The position numbers and the translations under genes are program-made. 64,000 bases of DNA from Shinella sp. WSJ-2 (lineage in GTDB: Bacteria; Pseudomonadota; Alphaproteobacteria; Rhizobiales; Rhizobiaceae), in the NCBI RefSeq assembly GCF_003432075.1, contig NZ_QWBU01000003.1, positions 62,001 through 126,000 of the forward strand, in the 5' to 3' direction. Positions 43,795 to 51,091 of the stretch are shown piece after piece (the first letter of the stretch is position 1; every line of letters starts with the position of its first letter). The notes below the pieces were generated by a model. It made no database searches and was not told the DNA's origin. It worked only from the letters and a program-made list of their open reading frames with translations.

Positions 43795-44811
43795 TCAGCT
43801 GACGCGCGAGATGCAGAAGTCGATGACTTCGAGCAGCGCGTCCTTCCACGGCGAGGCCGGAAGCGGCGCCAAAGCGTCGCGGGCGATCATACCGTAATGC
43901 TGGGCGCGGGCGATGGTGTCGGTGAGGCCGTTGTAGCGCGAGATGAGCGCGAAGGCGCGCTCGAGATTGGCGTCGTCGCTCTTGCCGCCTTCGATGGCCT
44001 CGCGCCAGAAGGCGCGGTCCTCGGCGGTGCCGCGTCGCCAGGCAAGGATCACCGGCAGCGTGATCTTGCCTTCGCGGAAATCGTCGCCGGTGTTCTTGCC
44101 GAGATCGGCCGCCTTGCCGCCATAGTCCAGCGCATCGTCGACGAGCTGGAAGGCGAGGCCGAGATTCATGCCATAGGATTTCAGCGCGTTGCGCTCGGCC
44201 TTGCTGGTGTTGGAGACGATCGGGCCGACTTCGGCGGCGGCGGCGAACAGCGCTGCCGTCTTGGCGCGGATGACCTGGAGATAGTCGTCCTCGGTCGTTT
44301 CCATGTTCTTGGCGACGGAGAGCTGGAGCACCTCGCCTTCGGCGATCACGGTCGCGGCGGTCGAGAGCACGTCGAGCGCTTCGAGCGATCCGACCTCGAC
44401 CATCATCTTGAAGGCCTGGCCGAGCAGGAAATCGCCGACCAGCACGCTCGCCTGGTTGCCCCAGATCATACGCGCGGTGGATTTTCCGCGACGCAGGTCG
44501 CTTTCATCGACCACGTCGTCATGCAGCAAAGTTGCCGTGTGCATGAACTCAACGCTGGTCGCGAGCTTGATGTGATGGTCGCCGTCATAGCCGAACATCG
44601 AGGCGGAGGCGAGCGTCAGCATCGGGCGCAGGCGCTTGCCGCCAGAGGAGATCAGGTGGTTGGCGACCTCCGGGATCATCTGTACGTCGGAGCCGGCTTT
44701 GGACAGGATCAGCTGGTTCACCCGCTCCATGTCGGCCTTGGTCAGGTCCACCAGCGGCTTCACCGATGCCTGTTTGTTTTTGCCTTCTTCAAGCGGTATC
44801 ACGACGCCCAA
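43795..44811 (-). CDS. ispB: Polyprenyl diphosphate synthase (octaprenyl/decaprenyl type)
   Basis: Trans-prenyl chain synthase of 338 residues that makes the ubiquinone side chain. Both aspartate-rich motifs are present: LLHDDVVDESDLRRG and FQLVDDALDYGG; GGKRLRPMLTL binds substrate. The start is probably TTG 44811 (then GVVIPLEEGKNKQ) as AGGAG lies nine bases upstream; GTG 44802 is the alternative. Chain length (C40 or C50) cannot be fixed from sequence; rhizobia usually have Q10. It works with ubiA at 59018. Confidence 0.93.
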   Translation of the reverse strand: MGVVIPLEEGKNKQASVKPLVDLTKADMERVNQLILSKAGSDVQMIPEVANHLISSGGKRLRPMLTLASASMFGYDGDHHIKLATSVEFMHTATLLHDDVVDESDLRRGKSTARMIWGNQASVLVGDFLLGQAFKMMVEVGSLEALDVLSTAATVIAEGEVLQLSVAKNMETTEDDYLQVIRAKTAALFAAAAEVGPIVSNTSKAERNALKSYGMNLGLAFQLVDDALDYGGKAADLGKNTGDDFREGKITLPVILAWRRGTAEDRAFWREAIEGGKSDDANLERAFALISRYNGLTDTIARAQHYGMIARDALAPLPASPWKDALLEVIDFCISRVS

Positions 44812-44919
44812 ATGCCCGGACTCCTGTTCATTTTTGTTGAAAGACAATAGAAAGCGGGGCTTGCTGCGGCAAGAGGCGAATTGTCCCGCCTCCCTAATTA
44901 TGGCTGGAAAACGACCGGA

Positions 44920-45141
44920 ATGATCGAACTGATCCGCACCAACGACGCCGTCCTGCTCTCCTTCGCGGAAAGCCTGATGAAGGAAGCAGGCATCCATTGC
45001 CTGATCGCCGACGAGGGCATGAGCATATTGGAAGGCTCGCTCGGCATGCTGCCGCGCCGCTTCCTCGTCGAGATCGACCGCGAGACCGAGGCGCGGCGCA
45101 TCCTCAAGGATGCCGGGTTGGAAGCGGAGCTGCGCGCGTGA
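44920..45141 (+). CDS. DUF2007 domain-containing protein
   Basis: Small protein of 73 residues: IELIRTNDAVLLSFAESLMK, EAGIHCLIADEGMS and PRRFLVEIDRETEARRIL, the DUF2007 pattern (putative signal-transducing fold). Divergent from ispB; the 108 bases between hold both promoters. Its stop overlaps the GTG of the methyltransferase gene (GTGA), so translation is coupled. Confidence 0.88.
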   Translation: MIELIRTNDAVLLSFAESLMKEAGIHCLIADEGMSILEGSLGMLPRRFLVEIDRETEARRILKDAGLEAELRA

Positions 45142-45932
45142 GCGAAACGGCGCAAAAGCCCGTCACCGAAACCGTCGACGCTTTCCATTACGGCCGCTTC
45201 CATCTGGTGCAGCCGAAGGGCATCGGCCACCGCTCGGGCATGGATGCGATGTTGCTGGCAGCACTCGTGGCCGGCGACGGCCCGATGCGCGTCGCCGATC
45301 TCGGCGCGGGCGCGGGGGCTGCCGGTCTGGCGGTGGCCTCCCGCATCGAAAAGGCCGAGGTGCTGCTCGTCGAGCGCTCGCCGCTGATGGCCGGTTTCGC
45401 GCTGAAGACGCTGGCGCTCCCCCAGAACGCCGCCTTCGCGCCGCGTGTTTCCGTGCTGGAAGCCGATGTCGGCCTTTCCGGCAAGGCGCGTCTTGAGGCT
45501 GGCCTTGTGGATGACGCCTACGACCACGTCATCATGAACCCGCCCTTCAACGACCGTATCGACAGCCGCACGCCCGATGCCCTGAAGGCCGAGGCCCATG
45601 CCATGGAACACGACCTTTTCGAGCGCTGGATCAAGACGGCCGGCGCCATCATGAAGCCGGGCGGCCAGCTCTCGCTGATCGCCCGCCCGCAATCCATCGC
45701 CGAGATCATCGCCGCATGCGGCCGCCGCTTCGGCGGCATCGAGATCACCGCGCTACACGCCCGCGACGGCGAGCCGGCGCTGCGCATCCTCGTCACCGCC
45801 GTCAAGGGCTCGCGCACCAAACTCGCCCTGCGCATGCCGCTCGTCATGCACGAACCCGGCCGCCACGACTTCACCCCCTTCGTCAACGACCTCAACAACG
45901 GCCTTGCCGCCTACAAGCGCCTGCCGCGTTGA
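45138..45932 (+). CDS. TrmN6-like methyltransferase
   Basis: SAM-dependent N6-adenine methyltransferase-fold protein of 264 residues, similar to tRNA1(Val) A37 methyltransferase (YfiC/TrmN6). DAFHYGRFHLVQPKGIGHRS at the N-terminus, SAM loop ADLGAGAGAAGLAVASRI, and catalytic MNPPFND near residue 133. GTG 45138 overlaps the DUF2007 stop. tRNA is the most likely substrate by family. Confidence 0.9.
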   Translation: MSETAQKPVTETVDAFHYGRFHLVQPKGIGHRSGMDAMLLAALVAGDGPMRVADLGAGAGAAGLAVASRIEKAEVLLVERSPLMAGFALKTLALPQNAAFAPRVSVLEADVGLSGKARLEAGLVDDAYDHVIMNPPFNDRIDSRTPDALKAEAHAMEHDLFERWIKTAGAIMKPGGQLSLIARPQSIAEIIAACGRRFGGIEITALHARDGEPALRILVTAVKGSRTKLALRMPLVMHEPGRHDFTPFVNDLNNGLAAYKRLPR

Positions 45933-45981
45933 CAATCGCTCCGCAATGGAGGAGCCTGTATTACAAATGACGAGGTTTTCC

Positions 45982-46245
45982 ATGGAAAATCAAAGAAACC
46001 TTTCCGATCCCATCACCCTGCGCCTGCCGAATGACGTGCTTGACGCCATTGAAACCGTTGCGCGTATTTCCGGCCGGTCGCGCAGTTGGGTCATGGTGCG
46101 GGCGATGAAGGCCTATCTCGCCGCCGAGGGGCAGGACATCCTCGACCTCGACGCGGCCCGGCGGGCCGCAGCCGAGGAGGGGGCGACGGGGCTCGACGAC
46201 CTTCTTGCCGATCTTGACCGGACGCTTCCTGGCGACGCCGCCTGA
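45982..46245 (+). CDS. Ribbon-helix-helix antitoxin
   Basis: DNA-binding antitoxin of 87 residues. The RHH fold is at about 10-50 (PITLRLPNDVLDAIETVARI, SGRSRSWVMVRAMKAYLA), followed by an acidic toxin-binding tail (LDDLLADLDRTL). GAGG lies seven bases before ATG 45982; an earlier Met at 45967 is possible. Its TGA overlaps the ATG of the toxin gene (TGATG), the typical type II toxin-antitoxin layout. It should repress its own promoter, which must lie in the 50 bases after the methyltransferase gene. Confidence 0.88.
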   Translation: MENQRNLSDPITLRLPNDVLDAIETVARISGRSRSWVMVRAMKAYLAAEGQDILDLDAARRAAAEEGATGLDDLLADLDRTLPGDAA

Positions 46246-46565
46246 TGCGAAAGGTGCTCCTCGCGCCACCGGCCAGAACCTTCGTGGCGCAGGAAATGCG
46301 CTATCTGCGCGACCGCAATCCCGCAGCCGCCACAGCGTTTCGTGCGAGTCTCTCCCGGCTCGGCAGGCAGCTGGCGCGTTTCCCGCAATCGGGCTTTTTG
46401 CGCGAAGATATCCCTTTGGGTGGCATCTATCGTATCGTCTTTGGCGACTATCGCGCCGATTACGAGCTTGTGGCGGATGCGGTGCTGATCCTTCTCGTGC
46501 GTCACGGACGTCAGGCGGAATCCGGCCTGCCTGTGGATGACGATGCGGATTACGAAGCGCCCTGA
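46245..46565 (+). CDS. RelE/ParE-family toxin
   Basis: Toxin of 106 residues: VLLAPPARTFVAQEMRYLRD, then FPQSGFLREDIPLGGIYRIV and LVADAVLILLVRHGRQ, the beta-strand pattern of the ParE/RelE fold. Translationally coupled to the upstream antitoxin by a one-base overlap. Target (gyrase or ribosome-bound mRNA) cannot be decided from sequence. The pair sits between conserved core genes and looks like an accessory insertion. Confidence 0.87.
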   Translation: MRKVLLAPPARTFVAQEMRYLRDRNPAAATAFRASLSRLGRQLARFPQSGFLREDIPLGGIYRIVFGDYRADYELVADAVLILLVRHGRQAESGLPVDDDADYEAP

Positions 46566-46628
46566 TCTTGTGTTTTTCCCGCTCGTGCATACATCAGCCG
46601 GGCAATTCAACTGGAGACAACACGCGCT

Positions 46629-47504
46629 ATGGCCGGATTTTTGAAGACGCTGGTGCCGAAGAGATTCCGCAAGGAGGGCGTGGCGATCCCGGTCGTCAGG
46701 CTGCATGGCGCGATCATGGCGGGCGGCAGCCAGTTCCGGCCGGCGCTCAATCTCGCGACCGCTTCGGCCGCGCTGGAAAAGGCCTTTTCCTACAAGGATG
46801 CGCCGGCCGTCGCCATCTCCATCAATTCGCCGGGCGGTTCGCCGGTGCAGTCGCGACTGATCTTTCAGCGCATCCGCGACCTCGCCGAGGAAAAGCGCAA
46901 GCGCGTCTTCGTTTTCGTCGAGGATGTCGCGGCTTCCGGCGGCTACATGATCGCGCTGGCGGGCGACGAGATCTTTGCGGATCCGACCTCCATCGTCGGC
47001 TCGATCGGCGTCGTCTCCGGCGGCTTCGGCTTCCCGGAAATGTTGAAAAAGATCGGCGTCGAGCGCCGCGTCTATACGGCCGGCAGCAACAAGGCGATCC
47101 TCGATCCGTTCCAGCCGGAAAAGGAGGATGAGATCGACTATCTCAAGACGCTCCAGCTCGAAATCCACCAGGTCTTCATCGACATGGTCAAAACGCGCCG
47201 TGCCGGCAAGCTGGCCGACGATCCGGATCTGTTCTCTGGCCTGTTCTGGACCGGCGTTCACGGCCTGTCGCTCGGCTTGATAGACGGCCTTGCCGACATG
47301 CGCTCGGAACTGAAGAAGCGTTATGGCGAAAAGACCCGCCTGGAACTGGTCTCCGCGCCAAAAGGGCTGTTTGGCCGCAAGGCGCCGGGTGTCGGGGGGC
47401 TTTCCGACGACATGGCCGGGCGTATCGGCTCGGCGGGCGTTGCGGCGGTTGCCGATCTCGCGGAAGAAAAAGCGCTGTGGGGCCGTTTCGGGCTTTCCGG
47501 CTAA
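46629..47504 (+). CDS. S49-family serine protease (SppA/SohB-like)
   Basis: Signal-peptide-peptidase-type serine protease of 291 residues, without a clear N-terminal membrane span. Catalytic Ser103 in DVAASGGYMIALAG; candidate general base Lys155 in AGSNKAILDPF; SINSPGGSPVQS and DPTSIVGSIGVVSGGFG are other S49 motifs. The short single-domain form resembles SohB/SppA36. A 63-residue membrane protein gene follows after 24 bases. Confidence 0.92.
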   Translation: MAGFLKTLVPKRFRKEGVAIPVVRLHGAIMAGGSQFRPALNLATASAALEKAFSYKDAPAVAISINSPGGSPVQSRLIFQRIRDLAEEKRKRVFVFVEDVAASGGYMIALAGDEIFADPTSIVGSIGVVSGGFGFPEMLKKIGVERRVYTAGSNKAILDPFQPEKEDEIDYLKTLQLEIHQVFIDMVKTRRAGKLADDPDLFSGLFWTGVHGLSLGLIDGLADMRSELKKRYGEKTRLELVSAPKGLFGRKAPGVGGLSDDMAGRIGSAGVAAVADLAEEKALWGRFGLSG

Positions 47505-47528
47505 AACAGGACTCTTGGAGGAGGGGCG

Positions 47529-47720
47529 ATGGCCCAGATCATCTTTCTGCTTCTGGTCGTCGGCCTTGCCTGGTTCGGCTATCGCAAATTCGTCGCCGAT
47601 GCCGAGCGATTGAGCCGGTTGCGCAAGCGTGCCGAAGAGGAACGCCAGACCGGCGCGACGGGCACGCTCGTCAAGGATCCGAAAACCGGCGAGTATCGCC
47701 TGCGCCGTGACGACGAGTAG
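47529..47720 (+). CDS. Small single-span membrane protein
   Basis: Conserved-looking protein of 63 residues: membrane span at residues about 3-19 (IIFLLLVVGLAWFGYRKF) and a charged cytoplasmic tail (RLRKRAEEERQTG, LVKDPKTGEYRLRRDDE). GGAGG precedes the ATG and it directly follows the S49 gene, so I consider it real. Function unknown; possibly linked to the protease. Confidence 0.8.
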   Translation: MAQIIFLLLVVGLAWFGYRKFVADAERLSRLRKRAEEERQTGATGTLVKDPKTGEYRLRRDDE

Positions 47721-47780
47721 TTTCGGCACGATCCGTGCCGTTGCGGGAACCGGAAAAGACCGGCTCCGTGCCGGCCCGGT

Positions 47781-47809
47781 ACATTAACCAAACCCCGCAA
47801 GGTTAATGT
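47781..47809. promoter_or_regulatory. Dyad ACATTAACC-N11-GGTTAATGT, copy 2
   Basis: Perfect 9-base inverted repeat about 117 bases upstream of the epimerase gene, with spacer AAACCCCGCAA resembling that of the dyad at 30659-30687 (AACCATCAA). Followed by ATTTACAC, much as the first copy is followed by ATTTTACC. Confidence 0.45.
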
Positions 47810-47925
47810 CGGATTTACACTGCCGCATCCCAGTGTTTTGCTTGCTCCCGCGCGCAGGAAGGCCGATCTAACGGCAAAGGTCGCATGATGCGGCTCATAT
47901 TGTGCATGCGTGAACGGAGTAAACC

Positions 47926-49005
47926 ATGGCCTCGCTCGACCTCGACCGGATCCGCACCATCGTTGTGACCGGTGGCGCTGGCTTCCTCGGCTCGCATATC
48001 GTCGACGACCTGCTGCACCACTGCCCGAATGCCCGCATCCGCGTGCTCGACAGCTTCACCTATGCCGCCGACATGGCTCATCTCGATGGCGCCTTCCGCT
48101 CCGGCCGCGTGACGCTGCAGGAAGGCGATGTCGGCAATCTCGATCTCGTCACCGAGGTGCTGAAGGATGCCGACCTCGTCGTGCATGCCGCGGGCGAAAG
48201 CCATGTCGAGCGTGCCTTTTCCGTGCCGGAACGGTTTACGCTCGCCAACGCGCTCGGCACGCAGGTGCTGGTGGAAGCGATGGGCCGCCGCCGCGTGCCG
48301 CTGATGATCCATATCAGCTCCGCCGAAGTCTATGGCTCCGGCACGGGCGGCAATGGCGCGCCAGTCGGCGAGCTGGTGCCGCTCCTGCCCGACAATCCGC
48401 ACGGCGCCTCCAAGGCCGCCGCCGAAATGCTGATCGCCGGTCTCACCCGCTCCTTCGGCGTCGATATCCGCGTGCTGCGCCCGGTCAATGTCGTCGGCAC
48501 GCGCCAGAACACCGAAAAGCTCCTGCCGCGCTTCCTGGAGCTTGCCGCCGTCGGCCGGCCGCTGCCGGTGCATGGCGATGGCGCCCAGATGCGCGCCTTC
48601 GTCACCATGGCGGATTTCTGCGCCGCGCTGCGTACGGTCGTGACCAGGGGGCAGGAAAACGCCACCTACAATGTCGCCGGCGATGACCTCTTCGATATCC
48701 TGACGGTCGCCCGCATGGTGCTCGATGCCGTGCAGGAGCCGGTCTCCGGCGTCAACTTCGTGACCGGTCGCCCGGACAATGTCAGCCGCCCGCCGCTCGA
48801 TACGCGCGCCCTGAAGGCGCTCGGCTGGGAGGCGAAGGGGTCGTTGCGCCGCGAGCTGCCGGCCCTTGCGGCCTGGTATGGCGCGCGCATTCCGCCCGGC
48901 CTGCGCCGGCAGATCCGCAATGTGCCGGATCTTGCGCCGCAGCGCGTGCAGGCGGTGACGCAGGCGGCGGGTTCCGGCCTGTTTCGCTCGCTCGAACGGC
49001 ACTGA
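47926..49005 (+). CDS. NAD-dependent epimerase/dehydratase, RmlB-like, with His in place of catalytic Tyr
   Basis: Extended short-chain dehydrogenase of 359 residues. Rossmann motif IVVTGGAGFLGSHIVDDLL near residue 13, HAAGESHVERAF near residue 88 (compare HLAAESHVDRS of dTDP-glucose 4,6-dehydratase), ISSAEVYGSG near residue 130. The YxxxK motif position reads NPHGASKAAAE, with His159 where Tyr is expected and Lys163 retained. Either it uses a different acid/base or is not a standard dehydratase. It is not inside a polysaccharide cluster. The C-terminal 40 residues are Arg/Pro/Gln-rich. Product unknown. Confidence 0.87.
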   Translation: MASLDLDRIRTIVVTGGAGFLGSHIVDDLLHHCPNARIRVLDSFTYAADMAHLDGAFRSGRVTLQEGDVGNLDLVTEVLKDADLVVHAAGESHVERAFSVPERFTLANALGTQVLVEAMGRRRVPLMIHISSAEVYGSGTGGNGAPVGELVPLLPDNPHGASKAAAEMLIAGLTRSFGVDIRVLRPVNVVGTRQNTEKLLPRFLELAAVGRPLPVHGDGAQMRAFVTMADFCAALRTVVTRGQENATYNVAGDDLFDILTVARMVLDAVQEPVSGVNFVTGRPDNVSRPPLDTRALKALGWEAKGSLRRELPALAAWYGARIPPGLRRQIRNVPDLAPQRVQAVTQAAGSGLFRSLERH

Positions 49006-49098
49006 GGCGGCGCGGGCACCCGCCTGAAACTCTTGACCCCCCGGCCGCATCGTGGCACCAGTCCGCCAGCTTTTCAAAGAATGCCCGGATCGACGCCG

Positions 49099-50058
49099 AT
49101 GACCTCTGCCCTGCCTGATCACATGAACCCGACCCGCTCCTTTCAGGGGCTGATCCTGACGCTCCATAATTATTGGGCGGACAAGGGCTGCGCGGTTCTC
49201 CAGCCCTACGACATGGAAGTCGGCGCAGGCACGTTCCACCCGGCGACCACGCTGCGCGCGCTTGGCCCGAAGCCATGGCGTGCGGCCTATGTGCAGCCTT
49301 CGCGCCGCCCGTCGGACGGCCGCTACGGCGAGAACCCGAACCGTCTGCAGCACTATTACCAGTATCAGGTCATCCTGAAGCCCAACCCGTCGAACCTGCA
49401 GGAGCTCTATCTCAGTTCGCTCGCCGCCATCGGGCTTGATCCGCTGCTGCATGACGTGCGCTTCGTGGAAGACGACTGGGAAAGCCCGACGCTCGGCGCC
49501 TGGGGCCTTGGCTGGGAATGCTGGTGCGACGGCATGGAAGTCTCGCAGTTCACCTATTTCCAGCAGGTCTGCGGCATCGAATGCGCGCCGGTCGCCGGCG
49601 AGTTGACCTATGGTCTGGAGCGCCTCGCCATGTATGTGCAGGGCGTCGACAATGTCTACGACCTGAACTTCAACGGCCGTGAGGGCGACGAGAAGATCAC
49701 CTATGGCGACGTCTTCCTGCAGGCCGAGCAGGAATATTCCCGCCACAATTTCGAATTCGCCGACACCGCCATGCTGCACCGTCACTTCATCGATGCGGAG
49801 AAGGAGTGCATTGCGCTGCTCGCCGCCGGTGCGCCGGGTGACGCCGATAACCAGCGCCTGCACAAATGCGTGCTGCCGGCCTATGACCAGTGCATCAAGG
49901 CCAGTCACGTCTTCAACCTGCTCGATGCGCGCGGCGTGATCTCGGTCACCGAGCGCCAAAGCTATATCCTGCGCGTGCGCACGCTGGCCAAGGCCTGCGG
50001 CGAGGCTTTCCTGCTGACCGATGCCGGCGGCGTGAACTGGGCCAAGGACGCGGCCTGA
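49099..50058 (+). CDS. glyQ: Glycyl-tRNA synthetase alpha subunit
   Basis: Catalytic subunit of the bacterial (alpha2beta2) glycyl-tRNA synthetase, 319 residues from the chosen start. [40 protein letters not shown] and [16 protein letters not shown] are unmistakable. Start candidates are ATG 49081, 49099 and 49123; 49099 ([11 protein letters not shown]) best fits rhizobial homologues as I remember them. glyS is at 53112 with three unrelated genes between. A strong terminator follows glyQ, so the subunits are transcribed separately. Confidence 0.96.
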   Translation: MTSALPDHMNPTRSFQGLILTLHNYWADKGCAVLQPYDMEVGAGTFHPATTLRALGPKPWRAAYVQPSRRPSDGRYGENPNRLQHYYQYQVILKPNPSNLQELYLSSLAAIGLDPLLHDVRFVEDDWESPTLGAWGLGWECWCDGMEVSQFTYFQQVCGIECAPVAGELTYGLERLAMYVQGVDNVYDLNFNGREGDEKITYGDVFLQAEQEYSRHNFEFADTAMLHRHFIDAEKECIALLAAGAPGDADNQRLHKCVLPAYDQCIKASHVFNLLDARGVISVTERQSYILRVRTLAKACGEAFLLTDAGGVNWAKDAA

Positions 50059-50083
50059 TCCGCTTCCGCAGATCTCCCAACGC

Positions 50084-50113
50084 AAAAAGCCATCCGGACC
50101 GGATGGCTTTTTT
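50084..50113. terminator. Bidirectional terminator after glyQ
   Basis: AAAAAGCCATCC / GGATGGCTTTTTT with a GGACC loop, 25 bases after the glyQ stop and 20 bases after the stop of the convergent small gene. Confidence 0.93.
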
Positions 50114-50132
50114 GTTTGCGGATGAAAGAGCC

Positions 50133-50330
50133 TCAAGCCTGCGAGGAAACCTTCACGCCGAGTTCCCAGACGGGCTTCAGGGTGGGGAAGGCGCCGGTGG
50201 GGAGCTGGCCGGCATAGGTCTGAAGAGCCCGGCGGACACCCGTCGGACGGTCGACCGAAGCGCCCATCGTGTAGGCGAGAAACAGGGCGGTGAAACCGAG
50301 GACGTTGAGGGTGAAGGTGAGGGCTTTCAT
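50133..50330 (-). CDS. Small membrane protein, unknown
   Basis: Protein of 65 residues: N-terminal hydrophobic segment (ALTFTLNVLGFTALFLAYTM) then a short tail (RPTGVRRALQTYAGQLPTGA). It could be a signal anchor or an exported small protein. Start MKALTF at 50330; the frame is open further upstream but that part reads as non-coding. It shares the terminator with glyQ. No family recognised. Confidence 0.65.
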   Translation of the reverse strand: MKALTFTLNVLGFTALFLAYTMGASVDRPTGVRRALQTYAGQLPTGAFPTLKPVWELGVKVSSQA

Positions 50331-50528
50331 GACGGTGGCTTCAAGGTTCGTGTTGGCGATGAAGCGACTATCGGCCAAAGCGCGTCCGCGCGCGGTTCCC
50401 GCGGTGACAGGGTCCGGGAGCATCTGTGCGTATTGATGCATTGGCTGCCGGCACCGCCCGCGACAGGGCTTTCCTGCCGCGCGGCGAGTGCTAAGTTTCA
50501 GCGAGAGAACAGAGGAGCGGAGAACCCC

Positions 50529-51077
50529 ATGATCGGTCTGGCAATAGCGGCGGTGGTCGTCATGTACGCCATCATCATCTACAACGGCCTCGTGCGTGCG
50601 CGCCAGGTCAAGGAAGAGGCCTGGTCAGGCATCGACGTGCAGCTGAAGCGCCGCGCCGATCTCATCCCCAATCTCCTGGAAACCGTGAAGGGCTACGCCG
50701 CGCACGAAAAGGAGACGCTGGAAAAGGTCGTGGAATTGCGCAACCGCGCCCAGGCCGTGCCGGCGGGGGATGTTACCGGCCGAGCTGCCGCAGAGGGCAT
50801 GCTGAGCCAGGCGCTCGGCCGTATCTTCGCGCTTGCCGAAGCCTATCCGGATCTGAAGGCCAACCAGAATTTCGCTGAATTGCAGCAGACGCTGGAGACC
50901 ACCGAAGGCGAGATCCAGATGTCGCGGCGCTACTACAACGGCGCGGCGCGCGATCTCAACGTCAAGGTCGAGAGCTTCCCGTCGAACCTCGTGGCAAACG
51001 TCTTCAAATTCGCCAAGGCGCCCTATTTCGAGATCGACAACCCGGCCGACCGCGCTGTGCCGACCGTGAAATTCTGA
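50529..51077 (+). CDS. lemA: LemA family protein
   Basis: Membrane-anchored helical protein of 182 residues: N-terminal span (IGLAIAAVVVMYAIIIYNGL), then VKEEAWSGIDVQLKRRADLI and PNLLETVKGYAAHEKETLE, ending FKFAKAPYFEID. LemA proteins pair with DUF2207 proteins in many bacteria, as here (gap 14 bases). Role unclear; extracellular helical domain. GGAG lies upstream of ATG 50529. An open frame continues upstream into glyQ but is not its real start. Confidence 0.93.
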   Translation: MIGLAIAAVVVMYAIIIYNGLVRARQVKEEAWSGIDVQLKRRADLIPNLLETVKGYAAHEKETLEKVVELRNRAQAVPAGDVTGRAAAEGMLSQALGRIFALAEAYPDLKANQNFAELQQTLETTEGEIQMSRRYYNGAARDLNVKVESFPSNLVANVFKFAKAPYFEIDNPADRAVPTVKF

Positions 51078-51091
51078 TCCCGGAGTTTTCC

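Noticed and set aside
47746-47770. GGAAC-N16-CGTG resembling an EcfG promoter before the RmlB-like gene
   Set aside because: The -10 element has one mismatch in four bases and the -10 would be about 155 bases from the start codon; the two perfect sites elsewhere show what a good match looks like.
49890-50528. N-terminal extension of LemA by about 210 residues
   Set aside because: The extension overlaps glyQ out of frame and runs through its terminator; LemA's anchor and ribosome site place the start at 50529.
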